From assembly GCA_031549885.1 (NCBI GenBank), contig JAVBPD010000005.1, forward strand, positions 1 through 15,537: a stretch of 15,537 nt of DNA, in the 5' to 3' direction. The translations under genes and the position numbers were made by a program. This document shows, piece by piece, positions 7,101 to 13,076 of the stretch (its first letter is position 1; each line of letters starts with the position of its first letter). This DNA comes from WQUF01 sp031549885 (GTDB lineage Bacteria; Bacillota; Clostridia; Clostridiales; Clostridiaceae). Below the pieces are notes generated by a model, which was not told the DNA's origin, ran no database searches, and saw nothing but the letters and a program-made list of their open reading frames with translations.

Positions 7101-8209
7101 TTTCTTTCCATTTTTTTCTTCTCTAATTGATTTTCCTTTTCTAAAAGGCCATTTTTATCAAACTTTAATTGATCTTCTTTTTCTTTTAACTCTTCTTCAA
7201 TTTTATTTAAATTATCTTCACCTATATCTTTAACTTGGCTCTTTAAATTTATTGATTCTCGATTAAGCTCTTCAATTCTATTTACGCAAAAGTTCAAAGA
7301 ATCCTTATTTTGCATAGATTCACTTATTAAAGATTCTTTTTTCTTTATTTCTTTTTCAAGCTCGTCAAAAGCATCTTTATATTGCTTTGCTTTTTTACAA
7401 AGTAAGAAGATGTTGTATTTGTTATATGTGTTTTTAAGCCTATCCATGGCATATTTAGCTTTTTTTAAACCTTCAAGTTCTACTTGTATGTTATCCATAT
7501 GTTCAATTGCATTAGCCATAGGGAGCAGATCTTCATCAGATAATGTTTGAAGTGAGCTATTTAATATTTCATATATTACAGTAGGTTTAAAATCGGTAGA
7601 AAGCTTAGGGCTTCTTATTTGAATTAAAAGATTTATGAGGTGTTCATAATCTGATATTTGAGAAAACCCAAATATATTTCTATTTACCATATTCATATAA
7701 TCTTCTTGTCTTTCGTAAATTTCTCCGCCAGATCCTATTAAATTTTTAAGCTCATTTTTTGTTAAAGGTACTCTCATATCTAAATTTTTATAAAGCTTTA
7801 TCTGCCCATCTTTACCAATTCTTCTTCCATCATTTATGCAAAATCCCCAGAAATCCATTGGCCTACCAAGCCTTGCATGAAGTCCCATACCTATTGTTAT
7901 AATATGCTCAGAGTCTTTTTTAATAAGCTCCATGTAAAGATATCCAGTGCTATCGTTTTTCTTTCCTTCTCCTAAAAGATAATCCTCCATCTTTCTAGCT
8001 TTTTTACCAAATGGGTCTATTCTTTCAGGGCGCTTATTGCCATCTAATAAAAGAGGTATAAAGCTTTGAGTTGTCACGGATTTACCTGAACCATTGGTAC
8101 CTCTAAGAAGCAATTTCCCATCTTCAAATAAAAACTCTTCTTCATCGTAAAGCCAAAAATTAATTAAACCAATTTTATGTATGATCCAACGATTAATATT
8201 TTTTTCCAC
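4154..8209 (-). CDS. jetC: Wadjet JetC, SMC/MukB-like ATPase (TIGR02680 family)
   Basis: This is the motor subunit that folds or extrudes DNA using ATP. Numbered from GTG at 8209 (1351 residues), the N-terminal half-ATPase carries LLLRGTNGSGKS, with the Walker A lysine K43 and serine S44. Two long charged coiled-coil stretches (about 265-490 and 765-990) flank a globular hinge (about 600-745, beginning RVPFIPLYKAVDF). The C-terminal half has the ABC signature LSGGE (1244-1248) and Walker B LRIVSLDEAF with D1279 and catalytic E1280. Length and order agree with TIGR02680 proteins. The start is set by AAGGAG seven bases before GTG at 8209, one base after the jetB stop; TTG at 8245 and ATG at 8233 are in frame but have no ribosome site and would overlap jetB. 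The + strand ORFs inside this gene are shadows. All ATPase motifs look intact. Confidence 0.9.
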   Translation of the reverse strand: MEKNINRWIIHKIGLINFWLYDEEEFLFEDGKLLLRGTNGSGKSVTTQSFIPLLLDGNKRPERIDPFGKKARKMEDYLLGEGKKNDSTGYLYMELIKKDSEHIITIGMGLHARLGRPMDFWGFCINDGRRIGKDGQIKLYKNLDMRVPLTKNELKNLIGSGGEIYERQEDYMNMVNRNIFGFSQISDYEHLINLLIQIRSPKLSTDFKPTVIYEILNSSLQTLSDEDLLPMANAIEHMDNIQVELEGLKKAKYAMDRLKNTYNKYNIFLLCKKAKQYKDAFDELEKEIKKKESLISESMQNKDSLNFCVNRIEELNRESINLKSQVKDIGEDNLNKIEEELKEKEDQLKFDKNGLLEKENQLEKKKMERKNSDKNLSLNKDKLYNLETKLDKEIEYLDDLNEDLMFYDHEGFIAEVKTLSDNTNNFNRAQREFEAYQDKIHQGLYALKDQVKLNEEYNRKIEEGFKNQLLVQKAQNEYNEASHLEYKIRDEWVEKLYTWNNSNKELILEKEDLIFLTSALSEYKGPVDSTKITKYATNKYSIKKDELDNLINDETIKIASVEKNKNEFQIELDNWKNKVDPEPDRGEKKFKFREKLKEMRVPFIPLYKAVDFKDSIDNSTKNVIEESLFNMGLLDSIIIPSKYKALVLEIKDAGIGDSFLFGEGDKINLNSSKLFNVDNNLSNELKIATLNVLGQIGLKSGVSSFTLDGSFKMGILDGKVSKLEQSIFIGALARENYRLLNIKKLEGLIGDLNKNIENIKNIRQGLIFRKFILKDEFEKIPGFIDLDVAIQESKDYEKRLQMAKEAEERSNKESEIAKSQLEKCKILVYNITKEIPIAANLERYEDAAGDCRKYLRGISDLRESAYRCEDCHNMIKTLEDKIYSLDEDIDDIYKDIEKLDRNISIAKARILSISELLNSPEIKKSAENLRLLKEKIASNQSERENRISERSSLKERIINMESLIKDMEQKLLTIEATKNIVENIFNEELKLGYVEGDYISQSLIQTSRNVLRMFPQDVKEKSVLEYNEILDQEFRKQMVNFSEYSGIIEKIFTSNDDYIWVRSDITFKYNQERLPFYKMISLLSEIIYEQENLLKEEDRRIFEEILSDTLSRKLSAKISSSKAWVKKMNSLMEGLSTSMGLSFSLIWREKKAEDEDEISTKRLVSLLQADSELLTNDDKESLTLHFRAKVKRERKLSEQNGLTNNYFEMIRDALDFRNWFEFNLQYKVTGEEKKELTDRVFYRLSGGERAMAMYVPLFAAVYARYDSAEPDCLRIVSLDEAFAGVDDVNIGSMFKLLEDLKLNYLINSQVLWGCYESVPALSICDLKRPNNSDVVTIIRYKWNGRMRELAI

Positions 8210-8210
8210 A

Positions 8211-9332
8211 TTAACTCTCCTTATAAACTCCATTAAATAACCCAACAGAAGGAAATAAAACTATATGTTCGCCTTCTACATCACAGAGCATCCACTCTTG
8301 CATATAAGACAATACCTTTTCAGAAAACTTTTTAATGGGCATATCAGCATATTCTTTGCTAAAACCATGAGAATGTTCCTCTTTTATAACAAGTAAAATG
8401 CTTTCAAATACAGTTTTAGGAACATGTATAAAATCATTTATATCCAGCGCAAGATTTCCATCTAAAATATTTTTCTTTATCTTTCCACAAAGAAAAAGCA
8501 CGATATCCGACAATCCAGAAGTATTTGGATAGGTTTTAAATTGTCTTTCCTCATCAAAGACAACAAAAGCTCCATTTTTATGGACTCTAAGCTGTGCATT
8601 TAAGTATTGATCCATATTCTTTCCAATTACTCCTCTTTGGTTTTTAATATAAGCATAATCAGCATCATTGCTTTCTTCAAAATACACTGCTGGTGATAAA
8701 ATAAGCCTTCTATAAACTCTTGTGGATCTGTAGGCTCCCCTATCCAAATCAAACTCGTCCTGATTCATATACAAAAAATCATCTGTTGTTTCATAACTTG
8801 TTATATCATAAGGAAAAGATATTGAAAAATATCTTGATAAACCTGTATTAGAATATAAAACCTCAAAATCTTTATCTTGAATAAATCCTTCTGAATCTCC
8901 TTCATAAACTTTTATCATGTACATCTTTTCTGCAAATTTAAATACTCTCACAAGTGATTTTCTGTGAGAGAATAAAGTCCAATCTATGCTCTTTCCTTCT
9001 TCTTCATCTGATCCATTTCTCTCTATAAAATCGGTTAATTCAGAAAGTAAAAACTGCTCTCCTTCATCTTTTAATTCCAAGAACATTAAAAAAAGGCATA
9101 ATATTGCATAGTCTAGGCTTTCTGTAAAATCCTGAATACCCATGAATATTTCGCATGACCCTGGTATTTTTTCAAGCTTAATTAGCTTTTCATTTACAAT
9201 TAATTTATATCCTAAAACATCTTTGATAAATTTTTCAAATTTTGGAATCTCATTTTTTACCTGAAAATATAAATCCCTATCAATTTCTTTTACAATCCAA
9301 AACTTTGATAAAAGCATTTCTAACTCTTTCAT
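8211..9332 (-). CDS. jetB: Wadjet JetB, MukE/kite-like subunit (DUF2398 family)
   Basis: JetB is expected to be the winged-helix 'kite' subunit that bridges JetA and the JetC heads; it has no enzymatic motif. From ATG at 9332 it has 373 residues, the size of DUF2398/TIGR02678 proteins. Recognised stretches are the N-terminal ELEMLLSKFWIVKE region, the CLFLMFLELKDEGEQFLLSEL helix block, the WTLFSHRKSLVRVFKFAEKM segment and the YRRLILSPAVYFEE segment. The ATG lies 7 bp after the jetA stop and has only a weak ribosome site (GGGTAA within the jetA end), so it probably depends on coupling; a GTG at 9347 is the alternative. It ends one base before the jetC start. Assignment rests on family pattern and operon order. 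Confidence 0.8.
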   Translation of the reverse strand: MKELEMLLSKFWIVKEIDRDLYFQVKNEIPKFEKFIKDVLGYKLIVNEKLIKLEKIPGSCEIFMGIQDFTESLDYAILCLFLMFLELKDEGEQFLLSELTDFIERNGSDEEEGKSIDWTLFSHRKSLVRVFKFAEKMYMIKVYEGDSEGFIQDKDFEVLYSNTGLSRYFSISFPYDITSYETTDDFLYMNQDEFDLDRGAYRSTRVYRRLILSPAVYFEESNDADYAYIKNQRGVIGKNMDQYLNAQLRVHKNGAFVVFDEERQFKTYPNTSGLSDIVLFLCGKIKKNILDGNLALDINDFIHVPKTVFESILLVIKEEHSHGFSKEYADMPIKKFSEKVLSYMQEWMLCDVEGEHIVLFPSVGLFNGVYKES

Positions 9333-9339
9333 AAAAAAA

Positions 9340-10821
9340 TTACCCACTAAAATTTATGACATATGGTGGCATGTATAAATCCCCATCCTGGCATTTTAAA
9401 GTGCAATTGTCCCTTTCTTTATCTATTGTAACAAAAAATTCAAGGCCGTCTTCAGTTCTTCCATAGTTTGTAGTATTTGTAGCCATAGTTATCCAAAATA
9501 ATAATTTATCTCGGGTCTTAGAAGAAACCCCTTCTGGTAAATTAAATAACTCAATTTTATTATCTTTCATGTATTTTAAAATAAGCTCTTTCTCTAAGCT
9601 TACCTCTTCTAAATATTTCTTTAAAGCTTCTTGCTTTTTTTCCGACTTATCTAAAAAACCGCTGGATTCACTTCTTGATCTATATCCTCTTTTTCTTATA
9701 TTTATTTCAAATGTATTAGGCTTTTCATCGTATGTACTGCTTGTTATGCTATCTGTATCCCTTTCTCTATTTACTTTGTAATGAGTCATGGACATAACTC
9801 CAAAAACTGCTGAAGATAGTTTATGGCAATCATCTATATTGTTGCATTTTTTAAAAAGAGATAAGAATTTTTTATAATCATCCCCTTTATTCATACCTAA
9901 ATTTCTCATCTGTGAAATCATAGCTGCATTTCTTACAATTTTAGATATGATTTTATTAGTGATACCCATAATTCTATTGCTTTCACTTTCTTTTCCATCA
10001 TGTTCACCTAAAAACCATACCATTATAGCATCCCATTTGCCGTAAATATTATCAGAAATCTGCTCTTTTGAAATCTCTTTATCAAGCCTTACAACTTGGA
10101 TCTCATATTCAATGGCAAGATTTAAAACTGTGGATGTTTTTTCTTTAGACAAAGATCTTAAAAATGATTCTATGGAAGAGGAATTTCTTTGAAGCTCTTT
10201 TACAAACTCTCTTAAATATTTAACAAGATTGTCCTTGTATATGATGAAGTCCATGGATTTCATGAATTTATCTGTGTCTGGTGAATAAAATGTTCTTATG
10301 TAATCTTGATAGTTTTGATTTAGCCTTTTAAAATCGCTTTGAAGATCTTCCCACCAAAGGTGAACATCTGATAAAGAATAGCTTTCTAACTCTTTCATCT
10401 TTAAAAGAGCATTTTTAATTCTTTCAAATAGACTTGGGGATAATGAAGCACCTTCTACAAGAAGGCTTTCAAGTTTTAAAGTTAACCTTTCTATTTCAAC
10501 TGTATATTCTGACAGGTAATATCTATATTGCTTGTTTTTATATTCTTCAATAGTACTTACAGTAGAAGAGTCTTGTATTGGAATGATGTTTTTCCAATTC
10601 ACTAAAGATTCTAAATCTGATTTACATTGATCAATGGTGTAATCTGCAAACTCTTCATATTGTTTTAATTCATTAAACACGTCTTCTTTGTAAAGCCAAT
10701 ACCTGATTTTTTCATATTGATAATAAAAGTAACGAAGTATAGCCCTGTATCTAAGATAATTATCAGCTGTAAGGTATGAAGTTTCTGTGATTTTTTTTAA
10801 TAAGTTAGGTATTAATTCCAC
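9340..10821 (-). CDS. jetA: Wadjet JetA, MukF/kleisin-like subunit (DUF2397 family)
   Basis: JetA is the kleisin-type linker that joins the two JetC heads. The 493-residue protein matches DUF2397/TIGR02677: LRYRAILRYFYYQYEKIRYWLYKEDV (23-48), then LVNWKNIIPIQDSSTVSTIEEY (73-94), the family's 'W-N ... QD-S ... T-EE' block. A middle helical part follows, with DKFMKSMDFIIYKDNLVKYLREF. The charged C-terminal part includes a KKFLSLFKKCNNIDDCHKLSSAVFG segment and ends DGDLYMPPYVINFSG. The start is GTG at 10821, with AAAGGAGA well placed about 6 bp upstream. It is the first gene of the operon, so its promoter (10842-10871) drives all four. No frameshift or stop interrupts it. Confidence 0.85.
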   Translation of the reverse strand: MELIPNLLKKITETSYLTADNYLRYRAILRYFYYQYEKIRYWLYKEDVFNELKQYEEFADYTIDQCKSDLESLVNWKNIIPIQDSSTVSTIEEYKNKQYRYYLSEYTVEIERLTLKLESLLVEGASLSPSLFERIKNALLKMKELESYSLSDVHLWWEDLQSDFKRLNQNYQDYIRTFYSPDTDKFMKSMDFIIYKDNLVKYLREFVKELQRNSSSIESFLRSLSKEKTSTVLNLAIEYEIQVVRLDKEISKEQISDNIYGKWDAIMVWFLGEHDGKESESNRIMGITNKIISKIVRNAAMISQMRNLGMNKGDDYKKFLSLFKKCNNIDDCHKLSSAVFGVMSMTHYKVNRERDTDSITSSTYDEKPNTFEINIRKRGYRSRSESSGFLDKSEKKQEALKKYLEEVSLEKELILKYMKDNKIELFNLPEGVSSKTRDKLLFWITMATNTTNYGRTEDGLEFFVTIDKERDNCTLKCQDGDLYMPPYVINFSG

Positions 10822-10841
10822 AAGGATCTCCTTTTTTTTAT

Positions 10842-10871
10842 ATTATATTGATTGTATACAACTAATTGCAA
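10842..10871 (-). promoter_or_regulatory. Promoter of the Wadjet operon
   Basis: On the minus strand TTGCAA (10866-10871) and TATAAT (10842-10847) are 18 bp apart, and the -10 ends about 20 bp before the jetA GTG. The leader would be very short, just enough for the ribosome site. Confidence 0.55.
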
Positions 10872-10881
10872 TTATATACAA
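10852..10881. promoter_or_regulatory. Paired GntR-like operators over the Wadjet promoter
   Basis: TTGTATACAA (10852-10861) is a perfect palindrome and matches the core of the classical GntR operator as I know it from Bacillus gluconate control. TTATATACAA (10872-10881) repeats it with one change, exactly 20 bp (two helical turns) away. AATTGCAATT (10864-10873), another palindrome, lies between. The first site occupies the promoter spacer, so a bound repressor would block jetA transcription. Which regulator acts here is not shown; the GntR protein at 1218-1922 is a candidate, but its own site has a different spacing. Confidence 0.4.
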
Positions 10882-10890
10882 AATCCTATT

Positions 10891-10918
10891 TTAAATAAAG
10901 AATATATTTAAAAATAAT
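10891..10918. repeat. 28-bp direct repeat, left copy
   Basis: The 28 bases starting TTAAATAAAGAATATATT are identical to 13032-13059. This copy lies in the intergenic region upstream of the Wadjet promoter and before the methyltransferase promoter. Neither flank continues the match. Confidence 0.9.
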
Positions 10919-10978
10919 TCATTAAATTATAAGAAAATTTAATTAAGCGTAGCAGGTTTATTATTTTACCATACATCA

Positions 10979-11007
10979 TTGTGATATTTACCTTATTAAA
11001 GTATAAT
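10979..11007 (+). promoter_or_regulatory. Promoter of the methyltransferase operon
   Basis: TTGTGA (10979-10984) and TATAAT (11002-11007) are 17 bp apart. An interrupted palindrome, ACTTG-T-CAAGT (11036-11046), lies between the expected transcript start and the ribosome site and may be an operator. Confidence 0.6.
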
Positions 11008-11065
11008 AAACTAAATTACTCATATCTATAATTTAACTTGTCAAGTATAAAGAAGGAGGTATTGT

Positions 11066-12202
11066 ATGCTTACACAGGAATTTTATGAAAAGCGGCAATT
11101 ATTCAAAGATGCCATAGCATTTAAGAATACTAAAACTGTACCTAATCTCTCATTTCTAGACTCTTGGCAATTTTATGACTCTAGCTATACATTTAAAGAG
11201 TGTTTTTATGATTATGAGAAGCGCATAATGGCCATTAAAGAAATACATAACCGTTATAACTTTGACGGTTACGTAGAGACCAGTGCCAGAAACGGTTTCG
11301 CCTTCACAGATGCTCTTGGAGGTGGAGGGTATAATCTAAACCTAGAAACTGGAGGTATCAATGTCATTGACAAGCCCATCATTTTCCCTGAGGATTATGA
11401 GGAGTATGCAAAGGATCCTGCCAAGTTCATGTGCAAATGCTTTCAGCGTAAGTATCCAAATCTCACAACACCTATGTTTCAAAATGCTATCCTCCAATTT
11501 TTACAACTTGGGAAATACTCAATGGATATCAAAACCGCCTTTGAAGAGGATATGCAACGACCATTGCTCCAGAACATGACCAGGCTAGTTAGTAGCCCCA
11601 TAGAATCGCTTAACAGCGGCTTGCGAGGAGTTAAAGAAATCTCCATAGATATACGTCGCAATAAAGAAAAGTTAAAGATTTTTCTTGATGCACAATGGCA
11701 ATACAGCGGTATCCCTGCTTTACAGATGGCATTAGCTGATAAGGATACAACCATTATTACAGATGCATACATAGCCATGTTAGCACATTCTTTCATGAGC
11801 GTTAAGCAATTTGAGGAGTTATATTGGCCATACATCAAGGAAGCTATTGATGCTATTGCTGCTGCAGGAAAGACTATTTGCATCAACTGTGAAAATCAGA
11901 TACTCAGGTTTGCAGAGTTTTTTGAAGAAATACCAAAAGGTGTGGCAATTGTCCAGATTGAGATGGATGATATCTTTGAGGTGAGAAAGAGACTGCCCAA
12001 TCTCTGCCTTGCAGGTGGCATGAAAGTTGAACTCCTAGGCTATGGTACTCCTAAGCAATGCGTAGACTATGCTAAAAAGCTTGTAGACGAAATGGGTCCA
12101 GGCTTTGTATTTAGTCAAAATAAGATGGTGAGTTTTCCTAATGACTGCAAGAGAGAAAATCTCCTTGCTGTAAACGACTTCTTGCGCAACTACTCGATTT
12201 GA
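11066..12202 (+). CDS. URO-D-fold corrinoid methyltransferase
   Basis: The 378-residue protein belongs to the uroporphyrinogen-decarboxylase-like methyltransferases (MtaA, CmuA and MtvB relatives), not to heme synthesis: it is next to a corrinoid protein gene and shows the subfamily blocks AHSFMSVKQFEELYWPYIKEA (240-260), EEIPKGVAIVQIEMDDIFEVRK (287-308) and LAGGMKVELLGYGTP (315-329). It should transfer a methyl group between a substrate and the cobalt of the corrinoid protein. Thiol or metal ligands may be C272 and C275 in TICINCEN, where methanol- and methylamine-type relatives have His-x-Cys. The substrate is unknown; methoxylated aromatics are plausible, as for MtvB-type enzymes. The start has a perfect AGGAGG site (11054-11059). 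GC content (about 40% by eye) is above that of the flanking genes. The long minus-strand ORF inside it is a shadow. Confidence 0.82.
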   Translation: MLTQEFYEKRQLFKDAIAFKNTKTVPNLSFLDSWQFYDSSYTFKECFYDYEKRIMAIKEIHNRYNFDGYVETSARNGFAFTDALGGGGYNLNLETGGINVIDKPIIFPEDYEEYAKDPAKFMCKCFQRKYPNLTTPMFQNAILQFLQLGKYSMDIKTAFEEDMQRPLLQNMTRLVSSPIESLNSGLRGVKEISIDIRRNKEKLKIFLDAQWQYSGIPALQMALADKDTTIITDAYIAMLAHSFMSVKQFEELYWPYIKEAIDAIAAAGKTICINCENQILRFAEFFEEIPKGVAIVQIEMDDIFEVRKRLPNLCLAGGMKVELLGYGTPKQCVDYAKKLVDEMGPGFVFSQNKMVSFPNDCKRENLLAVNDFLRNYSI

Positions 12203-12215
12203 AAGGAGTAAGAAA

Positions 12216-12383
12216 ATGGATGAGATTATTGGTAAATGGTTTGGAATCATGAAACAGTATGAGGACATGCAACCTTATTCGGATGAATGGTGGGAAGCAA
12301 TGATAAATTCTCTTATATTCATACCTAAAGAGCAGAGAGCATTTTTTATGGATGGCCTTATAATGGCTGGCTCAGTGATGTAG
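12216..12383 (+). CDS. Small conserved-looking protein between methyltransferase genes
   Basis: An ORF of 55 codons plus stop begins with ATG at 12216, preceded by AAAGGAG (12202-12208), and ends with TAG at 12381-12383. It fills the gap between the methyltransferase (13 bp upstream) and the corrinoid gene (10 bp downstream). The product is rich in Trp, Met and aromatic residues (KWFGIMKQYEDM, then SDEWWEAMINSLIFIPKEQR), acidic, with no signal peptide or transmembrane helix. The good ribosome site, tight spacing and shared operon argue for a real gene. I do not recognise the family; a subunit or assembly factor for the methyltransferase-corrinoid pair is inference. Confidence 0.7.
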   Translation: MDEIIGKWFGIMKQYEDMQPYSDEWWEAMINSLIFIPKEQRAFFMDGLIMAGSVM

Positions 12384-12393
12384 ATGGGAGGTT

Positions 12394-13035
12394 ATGAAAT
12401 TGTTTGACTATAATAAGATCAAAACTGGCATTGGAAAATTAGAAGAAGAGATTGTCATAGAAGAAATAAATAAAATGCTAGCTGAAGGTGCAGATGCACA
12501 AAAAATCATGGAATCTTGCCAAGATGGTATGACTGCAGTAGGTAAACAATTCCAGACAGGTGAATATTATATAGGTGACCTCATATTTGCAGGAGAGATC
12601 ATGAAACAAGCTCTAGATATTTTAAAGCCATATCTTATCACAAGTTCATCTGAAACTGTTGGTAAGATGGTGCTCTGCACTGTGCAGGGAGACTTGCATG
12701 ATATTGGAAAGAATATTGTCCGCTTGCTTCTTGAATCTTCAGGCTTTGACGTTATTGACCTTGGCATCGATGTATCAGCGCAGAGGATAGCAGATACCAT
12801 CCGAGAAAATAAAATAAAGATTTTAGCACTTTCTGGTGTTCTCACCTTAGCAATTGAATCCATGAGAAAGACAGTGGAATTATTAAAACAAGAAAGTCTT
12901 CGCAATGAGCTTAAGATAATTGTTGGTGGTTCATGTATTTCAGACGACTCTTGCAAAATCATTGGTGCTGATGCATGGACTTATAATCCACAAGATGGTG
13001 TGGCAATATGCCGCAAATGGGCAATGATGCCTTAA
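12394..13035 (+). CDS. Corrinoid (B12-binding) methyl-carrier protein
   Basis: This 213-residue protein has the MtaC/MtvC architecture: an N-terminal helical cap domain (about 1-85, ending FAGEIMKQALDILKP) and a C-terminal Rossmann-like B12 domain (about 90-210). The cobalamin motif D-x-H-x-x-G is intact (D100, H102, G105 in GDLHDIGKN), as are LSGVLTLAIESM (146-157) and VGGS (177-180). It carries the methyl group on cobalt between a substrate methyltransferase and a second methyltransferase to folate or another acceptor. No such second methyltransferase and no corrinoid-reactivating ATPase gene is seen in this window. GGGAGG at 12386-12391 is only 2 bp from the ATG; an in-frame TTG at 12400 is better spaced and is an alternative start. 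Its stop codon lies inside the right copy of the 28-bp repeat. Confidence 0.9.
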   Translation: MKLFDYNKIKTGIGKLEEEIVIEEINKMLAEGADAQKIMESCQDGMTAVGKQFQTGEYYIGDLIFAGEIMKQALDILKPYLITSSSETVGKMVLCTVQGDLHDIGKNIVRLLLESSGFDVIDLGIDVSAQRIADTIRENKIKILALSGVLTLAIESMRKTVELLKQESLRNELKIIVGGSCISDDSCKIIGADAWTYNPQDGVAICRKWAMMP

Positions 13036-13059
13036 ATAAAGAATATATTTAAAAATAAT
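13032..13059. repeat. 28-bp direct repeat, right copy
   Basis: This is identical to 10891-10918. It begins one base before the corrinoid gene's stop codon and runs into the leader of the flavoenzyme gene. Together the two copies bracket 2113 bp (10919-13031) holding the methyltransferase promoter and three genes. Confidence 0.9.
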
Positions 13060-13076
13060 ATTTTGGAGGAATTACA

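Noticed and set aside
8211..8245. Upstream TTG/ATG starts of jetC overlapping jetB
   Set aside because: Neither has a ribosome site, whereas GTG at 8209 has AAGGAG at ideal distance and follows the jetB stop directly.
11479..11886. 135-residue minus-strand ORF inside the methyltransferase gene
   Set aside because: No ribosome site or family pattern; the + strand protein is clearly recognised.
12567..12962. 131-residue minus-strand ORF inside the corrinoid gene
   Set aside because: It is antisense to the intact B12-binding motif and has no ribosome site or homology that I recognise.
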